NCBI GenBank assembly: GCA_029637525.1
Contig: CP072660.1
Span: 1,079,612 to 1,143,611, forward strand
From: Desulfurococcaceae archaeon MEX13E-LK6-19
Lineage (GTDB): Archaea > Thermoproteota > Thermoprotei_A > Sulfolobales > Desulfurococcaceae
Length of the DNA stretch: 64,000 nt
Reading direction: 5' to 3'
The translations under genes were made by a program, and so were the position numbers. Positions 18,039 to 26,912 of this stretch are shown here, one piece after another. Positions within the stretch are counted from its first letter, which is position 1, and each line of letters begins with the position of its first letter. Under the pieces are notes generated by a model. The model was given only the letters and a program-made list of their open reading frames with translations. It was not told the origin of the DNA and ran no database searches.

Positions 18039-18929
18039 GTGAATGGTGGTTCTTTGGGTAGCATTAGTGTGTTCTTAGTGCTACTGCTGTCAAGTATAGT
18101 GCTAGTTAGTATTTCGTCGGCTTCTATCTTGGTGTTGTTGTCTGGAGCACCATCGTATGCTTGTGCTTTCTGGAGACTCACGATATCACTTATAGTGCTT
18201 TTCTCTTATGGCGTCCTTTCCGGGAAAAGGATTATACCGTGTATCAGGAAACTACTGCTATATTCTATGGTTTCAGGAGTTTTCCTTGGAGCACATTTCT
18301 TGTTGTGGATGGAGTCGTTGTTCCATATTCCTGTTGCAGTCAGCACTACTATTGTTGTAGCTTTTCCTCTATACAATATTGTTATTGATAAAGTATTGTT
18401 TAGAGAAAGTATTACGAGGCTGCAGTTGATAGGGTTTGTCATGGGTTTCACGGGGGTTCTACTCTTTCTCCACCCGAGTATTATTGGCGACTATAGTGTT
18501 TATGGTGTGCTGCTTGCTATGGGTGGTTCTCTTGCTGTGGCTGTCTACTTTTGTATAGGTAGGTTTGTACGTAGATACGAAGAGTTGCTGCCATATGTTA
18601 TACCAGCTTATTCTTGCGGTGTTTTCACGGTTCTAATCTACATTATTGTTATAGGCGGTGAGCTTCTCGGCTATAGTCTTCGCTCTTATGTCTTCTTTGT
18701 ACTACTTGCTTTGATCCCGATGATTGGTGGCCATACTGTTATGAATTACCTGTTGCGGTTCATGAAGACGAGTAGTGTTACAGCGATTGCTTTGGGCGAG
18801 CCTATTGGTGCCTCGATTCTAGCCTATATTCTCCTCGGCCAGACCATAGGGTTTAGTGAAGCTGTCTTGATGGCTGTGGTGCTGTCTTCTGTTTTCCTTA
18901 TTGTCTACGAGGAGGCTCGGGGGAAGTAA
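18039..18929 (+). CDS. EamA/DMT-family transporter
   Basis: A 296-residue membrane protein with about 10 hydrophobic segments in two EamA repeats. ASILVLLSGAPSYACAFWRLTISL is the first-repeat signature, HFLLWMESLFHIPVAVSTTIVVAFPLY marks its end, and GHTVMNYLLRFMKTSSVTAIALGEPIGASILAYILLG marks the second repeat. Members export amino acids, nucleobases or sugar phosphates; the substrate here cannot be read. GTG 18039 lies about 27 bases after a TATA-like TTTAT element, so the mRNA may be leaderless. The next gene, glycerate 2-kinase, begins within about 30 bases of its stop, which suggests cotranscription. Confidence 0.82.
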   Translation: MNGGSLGSISVFLVLLLSSIVLVSISSASILVLLSGAPSYACAFWRLTISLIVLFSYGVLSGKRIIPCIRKLLLYSMVSGVFLGAHFLLWMESLFHIPVAVSTTIVVAFPLYNIVIDKVLFRESITRLQLIGFVMGFTGVLLFLHPSIIGDYSVYGVLLAMGGSLAVAVYFCIGRFVRRYEELLPYVIPAYSCGVFTVLIYIIVIGGELLGYSLRSYVFFVLLALIPMIGGHTVMNYLLRFMKTSSVTAIALGEPIGASILAYILLGQTIGFSEAVLMAVVLSSVFLIVYEEARGK

Positions 18930-18960
18930 TGTTTTTCATGTTGTGGCTCGTGTAAAGTTT

Positions 18961-20337
18961 ATGTTGGGTGATATCATTTCCTCGGCTATAAAGAACTATG
19001 ATGAACTAGTTGGTCATGGTGTTCTCTATAGGCATGTCCTGGATATTCTCCTTGAGGGATTGAAGGCTGCTGACCCCGTGGAGGCTGTCTCTAGGAGTGT
19101 GACAGTCAAGGATTGGGATATCGTTGTTGCCGACAGGGTCTTCAGAGACTTTGATAGAGTGCATGTTGTTGGCTTCGGCAAGGCCTCAGTTGGGATGGCC
19201 CGTGGGTTGCATCGGGTCCTAGGCGATGCCATTTATGGTGGAGTTGTTATATCGCCTTTCCCTAGCGGGGACATTGGGCCAGTCAAGGTTGTTGTAGGCG
19301 ATCACCCTATACCTGGGGATAGGACTCTTGAGGCTTCCCGTAGACTAGTAGAGTATGTCAAGGAGACTGTTGAGCCCAGTGACTTATTGTTCGTACTGAT
19401 ATCTGGTGGTGGCTCAGCGTTATTCGAGGTACCCGTAGACGATATTAGTCTCGGTGACATTGGGTGGGTTGCCAGGGAGCTCATGAAGGCTGGTGCTGAC
19501 ATATTTGAGCTGAATACTGTGAGGAAGCATTTGTCGATGGTTAAGGGCGGTGGCTTACTCAAACTAGCGAGGGCGAAACATGTTGTATCGCTGATTATAA
19601 GTGATGTTGTCGGCGATAGGCTCGACACTATTGCCTCCGGTCCAACGGTGCCTGACGAGACAACGTTTCTCGACGCCAAGAACATCCTGGTTAAGTATGG
19701 TCTATGGGATAGAGCGCCCGTGAACGTGAGGAAATGGATTGAAGCAGGTATCAGGGGAGAGGTCCCGGAGACTCTGAAGCCCGGTGACCCCTTGGCTGGG
19801 AAAGCCTATAACGTCATTGTTGCAAGCAACTACATCTCTCTCAAGGCAATGGAGGATAAGGCTAGGAGCCTAGGCTACAACACGTTGTTGCTAACACCAT
19901 TCCTGCATGGTGAGGCCCGGGAAACAGCCAAAACAATAGGCTCTATTGCCTGGAGCATACTCGAGCACGATAAGCCAGTAGCCAAGCCAGCAGTTGTTAT
20001 AGCTGGTGGAGAAACAACAGTCACGGTCAAAGGCAGTGGTGTTGGTGGACGAAACCAGGAACTATGCTTGAGCCTAGCGATAGACCTCAAGCACCTACGT
20101 GGAAGAAACATTGTCTTCGCTTGTATGGGTAGCGACGGGGTAGACGGGAATAGCCCAGCAGCAGGAGCAATCATTGACATCGAGACGTACTGGGAGGCAC
20201 GAGAGAAAGGACTAGCCCCAGAAGAATACCTAGAGAACAATGACAGCTACACATTCTTCCGCAAGCTAGGTAGAACCATCGAGACAGGGTACACGGGCAC
20301 GAACGTCAACGACTTCATAGTAGGTATCATCAAGTAG
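18961..20337 (+). CDS. Glycerate 2-kinase (GckA/MOFRL family)
   Basis: Phosphorylates D-glycerate to 2-phosphoglycerate, the last step of the non-phosphorylative or semi-phosphorylative Entner-Doudoroff routes of archaea. From ATG 18961 it has about 458 residues. Visible are VHVVGFGKASVGMARGLH, DHPIPGDRTLEASRRLVEY, LLFVLISGGGSALFEVPVDD, NTVRKHLSMVKGGGLLKLA and SDVVGDRLDTIASGPTVPDE, and in the C-terminal MOFRL domain AGGETTVTVKGSGVGGRNQE and GSDGVDGNSPAAGA. GTG 18943 is an alternative start. It follows the EamA transporter gene closely and overlaps the convergent phospholipase-D-like gene by 8 bases. Glycerate could also come from breakdown of glyceryl glycosides, a possible link to the GT81/GH38 locus. 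Confidence 0.9.
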   Translation: MLGDIISSAIKNYDELVGHGVLYRHVLDILLEGLKAADPVEAVSRSVTVKDWDIVVADRVFRDFDRVHVVGFGKASVGMARGLHRVLGDAIYGGVVISPFPSGDIGPVKVVVGDHPIPGDRTLEASRRLVEYVKETVEPSDLLFVLISGGGSALFEVPVDDISLGDIGWVARELMKAGADIFELNTVRKHLSMVKGGGLLKLARAKHVVSLIISDVVGDRLDTIASGPTVPDETTFLDAKNILVKYGLWDRAPVNVRKWIEAGIRGEVPETLKPGDPLAGKAYNVIVASNYISLKAMEDKARSLGYNTLLLTPFLHGEARETAKTIGSIAWSILEHDKPVAKPAVVIAGGETTVTVKGSGVGGRNQELCLSLAIDLKHLRGRNIVFACMGSDGVDGNSPAAGAIIDIETYWEAREKGLAPEEYLENNDSYTFFRKLGRTIETGYTGTNVNDFIVGIIK

Positions 20338-21949
20338 CTTGTTCCCTAAGACCAACAGCCTCCTCAATCTCCTCCACGAGATTCTTGTCTTCAACCCTGA
20401 TCATGTAGTCGTTGCTTTTAAGAGGTATTGTACTGAGGGGATTCACTGACCCTATATACACTATATGATCGTCTACGAGAACTGCTTTAAAGTGCATGTT
20501 GTTCTTCAACACGACGTCTACACCACTCTCTGTGAGCAACTTAATACACTCTTCTTGCTCCCGTACCCGTAGTTCACCGCGTTCTCTTATCCCACGTGAA
20601 CTCGGAGACAATGTAACGACTTTAACACTGATCTTTTTCTCAAGAGCTCTAGCTAGCACTCCATCACCAATAGATCTTGCGACAATACTCTTCTTCAAGA
20701 ACGGCGATATCACTACTAGTCGTTGTCTAGCCCTCTCAATATCCTTGATTAAGTTTCTCCTGAAACTCATTGGGTTTAGTAACCGGCTCCTAGTATATGG
20801 CAGCTGTATGACTAGAGTCTTGCCGTTAAACCTTCTGGTCGTCTCCTCGGCTATCATCTTGAATAATGGGTTACTGGCATCCCTAGTTATGATCAGCGCT
20901 TCTCTATACTCACCTACTATATAGACCCATAGTGTGTTCGGCACATTCAGTGCAGGTGTATAAACCAGGTACTCATGTATACTCGGCTCTAAGCCCTTCA
21001 TCACGATTATGTTTATATCATACGTTGGATACAGTGTATTCAATGCATATGGGCACACATAAACTCCTACCTGTTGTCCATTGTATTCGGCTTGGTATAG
21101 TGTACATAGTGTTTTTGACAAGAAGAACTTCTTCCCATAATCAATTTTTACACGAGATTTCTCGAGGACATCCCCTATCCTCTTAATGATCTCTCTCGTC
21201 TTCTCCATAGTAATCTTCTTAACGATATCAACAACTATTTGTGTCAGCAATCTATTGCTGATACCCTTATACACTATACCCTTGACGGCAAGCGTGTTCA
21301 GTACTTCATCCCGTTCTACACCATAGGTCTTCTTATACAACAACTTGTTGGCATGTACCCTGGTGTACACACTATAGACTAGTGGGATCAAGTGGTCTTC
21401 GAGCTTCTTAAGCGTCTTGTATACCTCCTTCTGGCTTGGGATCTTTTTCTTTGACCCGAACTTCCTAGCTACTCTCCAGGCGTGAGGCAACAATATAATG
21501 TACTCGTCGTGTCTAACCCCGAGTAAAGTCTCCTCAAAAAGACTGGCGACAACTCTCGTGCTTATATTTCTGCAGAGCATTACGGTGGAAAACCTAGCTA
21601 GGTCACCAAGGTGTATTTTATCGCGTAAGTTATCGCCGTATCTACTATGGATCCATAGGAGGCTGTAGAACAGGATATCCTTATCGCCATCAGCGAGCTC
21701 CCTGATCCTATTAACAGATAGCTTATAGATCCCCTTATCCCTCCGAAGTCTCTCCCGGAGACACTTAAGCAGTTCATCTCTACTAGACTCCCTAAGGACT
21801 CTCTCATACTCTTCAACAAAATCAACAACACGATCCTGGCCAACACCAAGAAACCCAAGTACACGAGAAACACAATCCCTAGAACCAGTCACTATAAAAA
21901 CATACAAACCCGTACAAAACACGGGATCACGTGAAACGACACCACACAT
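20330..21949 (-). CDS. Phospholipase-D-like protein with a single HKD motif
   Basis: About 539 residues. Near the C-terminus HFKAVLVDDHIVYIGSVNPLS fits the HxKxxxxD-plus-GSxN motif of the phospholipase D superfamily (nucleases, transferases). Upstream LIKDIERARQRLVVISPFLKKS resembles the N-terminal half of such a domain but lacks a second HxK, so the enzyme may work as a dimer as Nuc and BfiI do. The first ~350 residues are charged, helical and unrecognised. The start is unclear: an in-frame ATG exists at 21985, ATG 21949 lies downstream of a TATA-like TTTATATTT, and GTG 21892 would remove an odd Cys-rich N-terminus. Role inferred: nucleic-acid processing. Confidence 0.6.
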   Translation of the reverse strand: MCGVVSRDPVFCTGLYVFIVTGSRDCVSRVLGFLGVGQDRVVDFVEEYERVLRESSRDELLKCLRERLRRDKGIYKLSVNRIRELADGDKDILFYSLLWIHSRYGDNLRDKIHLGDLARFSTVMLCRNISTRVVASLFEETLLGVRHDEYIILLPHAWRVARKFGSKKKIPSQKEVYKTLKKLEDHLIPLVYSVYTRVHANKLLYKKTYGVERDEVLNTLAVKGIVYKGISNRLLTQIVVDIVKKITMEKTREIIKRIGDVLEKSRVKIDYGKKFFLSKTLCTLYQAEYNGQQVGVYVCPYALNTLYPTYDINIIVMKGLEPSIHEYLVYTPALNVPNTLWVYIVGEYREALIITRDASNPLFKMIAEETTRRFNGKTLVIQLPYTRSRLLNPMSFRRNLIKDIERARQRLVVISPFLKKSIVARSIGDGVLARALEKKISVKVVTLSPSSRGIRERGELRVREQEECIKLLTESGVDVVLKNNMHFKAVLVDDHIVYIGSVNPLSTIPLKSNDYMIRVEDKNLVEEIEEAVGLREQAT

Positions 21950-22057
21950 ACACACCACACAAAAACAAACACAATAAAGAAACAAATATAAACATCACTA
22001 CATCAATGAAAATCAACTAGTTTTAATGTAATATTTAATAATTGTAAAGAATTAAAG

Positions 22058-22082
22058 CCAGCGGATCTTGAGTCCGCTGCTC
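22058..22082 (-). pseudogene. Remnant of tRNA-Leu(CAA): D-stem 3' strand plus anticodon arm
   Basis: On the minus strand this 25-base stretch contains a perfect stem CAGCGGA/TCCGCTG closing the 7-base loop CTCAAGA. The loop has U33, anticodon CAA and G37, as in tRNA-Leu(CAA). GAGCA just before it matches positions 22-26. The sequence upstream gives only a poor D-arm, and no T-arm or acceptor stem follows downstream, so it is not a functional tRNA. It lies between the phospholipase-D-like gene and the secreted protein gene. It could be a leftover of integration at a tRNA gene or a small structured RNA. Confidence 0.45.
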
Positions 22083-22203
22083 TTTCGTCAGATCAGTAAT
22101 CAAAAATATTATGATTTTTGTAGTACTTAATAAGAAAAAGTGTTTCTTGTTAAGGAGAAAGAAAAAAGTATTATTTTCAAGTATAATAAAAACATTCCTT
22201 ATC

Positions 22204-23439
22204 TTAAGGTTTTCCGTGTTTGTGGTGTCCGCTGTGTGCATGGATGTGGACGACTGCCATTGTATAGAATATGTGGAGTAGATCTACTTGTACGCCTGTG
22301 GCATTGTATATGTCTTGGGATAGTGTGGTTAGTGTTATGTTGAGTAGCTTGAATCCTGTAACATTGTATGTTGTCGCTGTCTCGTTGACTAGGTTTAGGA
22401 TATAGTCAAAGAGTTCTCTTGGAGTTTTTATGTTGTGTTCTCTCATCCATGTTCTCACGGCACGACCTGTCTCGGTAGGCATTTTGGATGTTATTAGGAT
22501 CACTCTTGTTGTAACCTTTGCGATTACTTTTATGTCGGCATGTTTCATTCTCTTTTGGATCTCTCTTATAGTTTCCCTGATTGCTTTACGGAGCTCCATT
22601 ATATCGTGGTGTCTCTTCACTTTCTCCATGATCTTTTGCCTAGCGTGTTCTGGGAGTCTCTCAAGTAGCTTCCCTAGTCTCCTCTGGAGATCCTCCTTGT
22701 GGCGCCCAAGCATCATTGTCAAGAACCTAGGCTTGCTGATGTCTAGACCAAGCTTTTCAGCATAGATCGCTTTGATGAGGACGGCGTACGCCCTAGTCAC
22801 GTCATGGTAGCTCCTTACTGCGAACGAGAAGGCTCTGCCGAGTCTGCCTTCATTAAGTAGTTCTCTACTCTTCAACTCCTTTTCTTCTGACTCATTAAGT
22901 AGCTTGTAGAAGACAACAGGAATCGTAACGTTTAGATCCTCTGATACATTGTGTACAATACTTCGTAGCTCACTTGCCCTAGCTAGAACGGCTTCAACTG
23001 TCTCGTTGGTGAGGGTCTTGTTGGCTATGTTCTCTCTTATAGTGACACCGAGGATGATGTGTGCGGCAATGAGTTCTCTACTATAAAATACTGATGCTGT
23101 GAAGGCATAGGCTGTTGCTAGAGTCTCGTTGACCTCGCTAACGTTCTCGGCTTTCTCAAGGAAGTAGTCTCCACGCTCCCACATCTTCTCATGAATAGTT
23201 ATGTTTGTGTCTGCTAGCTGTACCTTGGCCCACCCGTAGAGAGGTTCCACGGCAGCCCTAACAGTATAAGCTAGATCAAGCGCTGTATCCAAGGATATAT
23301 TGAGCCTAGCCCACGCTGGAGCATCTTCGTTATCAGTAGTGGATACTGGTAAAGCAACGGATAGCATAGTAGCTGGTGTAGTTGTAATCGATGCGACAAC
23401 TAGGGCAACTAGGAGTAAACCCATGAGCTTGAGATGCAT
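22204..23439 (-). CDS. Secreted helical protein with a histidine-rich C-terminus
   Basis: A 411-residue protein beginning with a signal peptide (MHLKLMGLLLVALVVASITT) and probably released or surface bound. The mature part is almost entirely helical and charged, with several N-x-S/T sequons (NISL, NITI, NVSEV, NETL). The C-terminus ends in HIHAHSGHHKHGKP, six histidines in 14 residues, a plausible metal-binding tail. No known domain is recognised. ATG 23439 is preceded by GGTGACA about 10 bases upstream. It is monocistronic: about 140 bases separate it from the protease remnant on its 5' side and about 120 bases from the tRNA-like remnant on its 3' side. Confidence 0.65.
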   Translation of the reverse strand: MHLKLMGLLLVALVVASITTTPATMLSVALPVSTTDNEDAPAWARLNISLDTALDLAYTVRAAVEPLYGWAKVQLADTNITIHEKMWERGDYFLEKAENVSEVNETLATAYAFTASVFYSRELIAAHIILGVTIRENIANKTLTNETVEAVLARASELRSIVHNVSEDLNVTIPVVFYKLLNESEEKELKSRELLNEGRLGRAFSFAVRSYHDVTRAYAVLIKAIYAEKLGLDISKPRFLTMMLGRHKEDLQRRLGKLLERLPEHARQKIMEKVKRHHDIMELRKAIRETIREIQKRMKHADIKVIAKVTTRVILITSKMPTETGRAVRTWMREHNIKTPRELFDYILNLVNETATTYNVTGFKLLNITLTTLSQDIYNATGVQVDLLHIFYTMAVVHIHAHSGHHKHGKP

Positions 23440-23580
23440 TATGCTGTCACCTTTCTCCCATATTCTCTAGTCATGTATACTATGCTATCGTTCAGACTTT
23501 AAGGAGATTATTCCCTAGAGTGATGACGTGGTGCAACGAGATACTGTTCCAGCCAATTGGGACAGTGCACTAGTAATTAT

Positions 23581-24243
23581 CTACGGTTGTCTACTAATGA
23601 TTCTACCTACTGTAAATCCGGTGATGTTGAAAAGTGAGTGTATTACTATGGCGGGTAACAGGGAGCCACTTACTGCTCTATAGTACCCAGCTAGGAGACC
23701 AACAATTAATGCCGTAAACAGTATTGTTACCAAGACCTTTTTTGGAGCTGAGGAAAACGGCGTTATATGTATTAGAGAGAATAGTATTCCTGGCATAGCT
23801 ATAGAGATCCAGAAGCCTATTCTCTGGAGCAATAGATAACTCTCAACAATACCTCTGAAAACAACTTCTTCACCAATGGGAGCGAGTATGGCCAGGACAA
23901 GGACTACTTCAGACAGGCTCTTTGGGGGCAAAAGGTGGCTCGTAATTTTCTGTCTTATTAAGGTATGCTGATAAAATCGCTAAGAAAAGAGCTATCGGAA
24001 AAGAAACAATTACAGCATTAAACAACCAGTGAAGCTTAGTTATAGTGAAACCAAAGCTTTTGAAGTCGCTGTTAAACAAGAATATTATCACGAGAATAGA
24101 AAAGATAATGAACACAATTTGCTAACAGTGCCAGCCCAAAGAGGTCTGTCCTTAAATTTCTTCGTCAAAACACTGCCAACAATAGCCCCTGGCAAGAATG
24201 CTAGAAGCCATAGTCCAAGACTTATGATCAGAATATGAATCAC
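23581..24243 (-). pseudogene. CPBP-family intramembrane protease, broken by two frameshifts
   Basis: Three consecutive segments in two frames together make one CPBP (Abi/CAAX-type) membrane protease of about 220 residues. Segment A starts at GTG 24243 after GGTGG and gives a first membrane helix (ILIISLGLWLLAFLPGAIVG), then hits TGA at 24088. Segment B (24115-23909) carries the next helices in another frame. Segment C (about 23931-23581) returns to the first frame and holds the catalytic motifs GEEVVFRG, FSLIHI and VIHSLFNITG. The shifts fall near AAATTG and TTTTGCCCCCAAA, so one lost and one gained base would explain it. Either the gene is decayed or the sequence has two homopolymer errors. 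The catalytic part is intact. Confidence 0.7.
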
Positions 24244-24297
24244 TATCCCACCTAATCAGCTACTGTCTTGGTACCTTTACAATAATAAACAACGTCT

Positions 24298-25458
24298 TTA
24301 TATTTTCCAGTCGTCTAGCTTATTTATAATTTCTTTGTTCCGCAGTATGAAGACCTTTATGAGAGCTACTATTATCGTGAATAGTACTAATGGTGAGTAC
24401 ACGAAATAGTAGGCTAGGAACTCGTATGTCTTGAAGTTGAAGTCTAGTTTCTTGGACAAAGCCATGAATATTAGTGTGAAAGCCAGGAAGCTTATTAGGA
24501 GTATCGCGAGGTTTTTCATAAAGCCTATACCTAGTGTTGTCAGTAATAGTAGCGGGAATATTATGTTGAATTTTACTGCGATGAAGAATAGTATTGAGGT
24601 AAACAGCTTGTAGATGATCATGTCTGGTATGAAGAAGTTTGCCACGATATACACTATAGAGGGGATTAGGGCAAGAAGGGCTGGTATGAATACCTGTAGG
24701 TTCCTCAGACACTCTTTGAGTAAGGATTTCCACCATTCTCGGAGCCAAAGTGCGCAACCCAGAGACCACCGCTTCCTCTGTACAATCCATTTCTGCCAAC
24801 TAGAGTGCACGTAATTGTAGATGAAGACCCTTGTGGTGTACTTGAACTTGTATTTCTTGAGGAAAGCCCTTGTGGCAAAATCAAAGTCTTCGCTAATAAC
24901 TCTCCGGAACCCATCTAGCTCAACAAAAGCACTTCTCCTTACAGCAAACCCTGAGCCATTTATCGCAGGACATCTTCCCAGACACCTTGTTGTAAGCCAT
25001 GAAGCTGTGTTTGCACCAACATACTCGTAGTAAGTCATTTTAGCCAATAGGGAGTTCTTGACCACAACCTTCTTGAAATCAAGTATATCACAATCCCTCA
25101 TCTCCTCAACGATTTTTTCGAGAAACTCAGGGTCATCAGGTATATCGACATCAGAATCCAGGAAGACAATTATTTCCCCACTAGAAAATCCCACGGCTTT
25201 ATTCAGTGCCATAGCCTTACCTACTCTCTCCTCATTAACAATAAACACTACTCTGTCCCAGAAATGCTTCATCAGGTCTCGGAAACTCTCCGTAGGTTCA
25301 TCGACAACAACAATTACCTCACAGTCAATACTCTGTCTGGACAGCTTTTCAAGCAGTCGCGGCAAAATCCTTGACTCACGATACACAGGTATTATCACGC
25401 TCACTAGAGACTTCAATACACTGGCACCATGAACAACCCATACAAGCCCGATAGCCAT
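24298..25458 (-). CDS. Membrane family 2 glycosyltransferase (processive type)
   Basis: A 386-residue enzyme. The GT-A domain starts LVSVIIPVYRESRILPRLLE; the DxD-like motif is VFLDSDVDIPDD (about residue 97), the acceptor block NGSGFAVRRSAFVELDGFR, the catalytic ED in VISEDFDFATRAF and QRKRWSLG as the QxxRW motif found in processive synthases such as hyaluronan and cellulose synthases. Three or four membrane helices follow from about residue 250. Such proteins make cell-surface polysaccharides or glycolipids, so this one probably sits in the cytoplasmic membrane. The start may be the TTG at 25416, 8 bases after GGTG, which would begin the protein right at the strand. It is a single gene with no sugar-nucleotide enzymes nearby. 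Confidence 0.83.
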   Translation of the reverse strand: MAIGLVWVVHGASVLKSLVSVIIPVYRESRILPRLLEKLSRQSIDCEVIVVVDEPTESFRDLMKHFWDRVVFIVNEERVGKAMALNKAVGFSSGEIIVFLDSDVDIPDDPEFLEKIVEEMRDCDILDFKKVVVKNSLLAKMTYYEYVGANTASWLTTRCLGRCPAINGSGFAVRRSAFVELDGFRRVISEDFDFATRAFLKKYKFKYTTRVFIYNYVHSSWQKWIVQRKRWSLGCALWLREWWKSLLKECLRNLQVFIPALLALIPSIVYIVANFFIPDMIIYKLFTSILFFIAVKFNIIFPLLLLTTLGIGFMKNLAILLISFLAFTLIFMALSKKLDFNFKTYEFLAYYFVYSPLVLFTIIVALIKVFILRNKEIINKLDDWKI

Positions 25459-25678
25459 CGGGGAGACGATACTTGTTGATCATTAGCAGGCAAGGAATTA
25501 ATACTCTTTGGTCCCGGAGACAAGGAAATCTGTTGAGGATACTACGTGTAAGACTAAAGTCGTGAAGACTATTATGGTGCAATAAAACTATGGGTATATG
25601 GCTACAAGTGTTTTTACTTATTGTCGTTGACATATCGGAGTAAATAATGAAGAAAATAATGATACCTAGTCCGCTGAC

Positions 25679-26644
25679 CTAATCTCTGGTATAGATGCTG
25701 TATGATGGTAGGGATTGTGGTAGTGAAGGTAGTGTTGTGGTGAATCTTATCCATCTAGAGTATTCTTTGAAACCAAGTTTAGCGTAAAGTGCCTCTAGCC
25801 CCTTGACCCCATCAAGATATATCCTCTTGACGCTCTTGTTCTCTAGCTCCTTAACGATGGTTGCCACCAATGCTTTACCGAGTCCTCTACGTTGGTGGTT
25901 TGGATCCACAGCTACCGTAGCTACAACACCTGTCTCCCTATCGTCGACAGCCTTAAACACCATGGCATCAGCATACCCAACAATCTCTCCATTCCTGTCT
26001 ACTGCAACATACAGTATCGGTTTGTATCTCTCAAAGTATCTACGTGCATCCTCTAGATCCCATGGATGGAACCAATCATATATAGAGAAAGCCTTGTTAA
26101 ATATCTCGACAACACGTGGTATATCACTCATTGATCCACGCTTAATCATGTACCCCTCTGGTACACTAGGTTTAGACTTCAGGCCCACGTAAACCATTAA
26201 CGTAGCAACATAATCTTCCAGGAGAAGAACACCATCAAGTATCCTCCGCAACAACCTATACATGAAGCCAAACTGATCCCAGCCACCAATAGTAACAACT
26301 CCTCTAGCACCACGTTTCTCAAAACTATGGCGAGCCCAAGCCAATAGCATCCTAGTAGCTTCTTCGACAACCCACGGAGGCTGGTAAGGATCAATACATA
26401 AGCCTATACGACAATTTCTCTCAATTAAAGCCCAGGCACACCCCACAATCCTATTGTCAAACATAACTAAAGCAAACTCCCTAGGATCAAACCATGTCGA
26501 CTTAAACATATCCCTTACATTATCAACACTCTTAGCCCTCATAGCCCACGCGATACTAGCTAACCTACACTTATTGTAAAGCAGAGCAATACCATTATCG
26601 ACCCAGTCGTTACCGCCACAATACCCCTCAACAAGCCGGAGCAA
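25679..26644 (-). CDS. Protein with two GNAT acetyltransferase domains
   Basis: A 321-residue protein. The C-terminal half is a clear GNAT domain: YMIKRGSMSDIPRVVEIFNK, VDRNGEIVGYADAMVFK, then the acetyl-CoA loop VDPNHQRRGLGKALVATIV and KRIYLDGVKGLEALYAKLGF. The N-terminal half shows a weaker copy (RMLLAWARHSFEKRGARGVVTIG after DNRIVGCAWALIE) lacking a proper Q/RxxGxG loop, so it is probably a non-catalytic acetyltransferase fold. Substrate unknown; double-GNAT proteins include mycothiol synthase, but that pathway is not archaeal. The TTG start at 26644 is uncertain. It stands alone between the glycosyltransferase and the divergent clostripain-like gene. Confidence 0.8.
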   Translation of the reverse strand: MLRLVEGYCGGNDWVDNGIALLYNKCRLASIAWAMRAKSVDNVRDMFKSTWFDPREFALVMFDNRIVGCAWALIERNCRIGLCIDPYQPPWVVEEATRMLLAWARHSFEKRGARGVVTIGGWDQFGFMYRLLRRILDGVLLLEDYVATLMVYVGLKSKPSVPEGYMIKRGSMSDIPRVVEIFNKAFSIYDWFHPWDLEDARRYFERYKPILYVAVDRNGEIVGYADAMVFKAVDDRETGVVATVAVDPNHQRRGLGKALVATIVKELENKSVKRIYLDGVKGLEALYAKLGFKEYSRWIRFTTTLPSLPQSLPSYSIYTRD

Positions 26645-26912
26645 AACACAACACCCACATACACACGATAATAGTCTACTTCACTTAGATAACAGTTACT
26701 GTAAATAATACTTTGTCTAATAAACTTATGGTGGTACAGGAACCTTACAAGCCTAGTTCATTGTCTGTACAATCATAGTAGATGTTATGATGTTCCCACA
26801 GACTTTGTTTTAACGAATACATATTTGTTTGTGATTATAGTGGGAGAAAATATTTTTCTGCCACTCCTCCGTATCTCCTTCCTCACCGTATAGTGGTCGT
26901 GGGGTGGGATAC

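Noticed and set aside
22058-22082. A complete tRNA-Leu gene or one half of a split tRNA
   Set aside because: The anticodon arm is uninterrupted, so it is not a half gene, and no T-arm, variable arm or acceptor stem can be drawn on either side.
25459-25678. A gene between the glycosyltransferase and the GNAT protein
   Set aside because: Open frames here start inside or overlap the glycosyltransferase gene and show no family motif; the spacer appears empty.
26645-26912. Regulatory RNA before the clostripain-like gene
   Set aside because: AT-rich spacer with a GGGGTGGG ribosome binding site but no stable stem or known riboswitch pattern visible.
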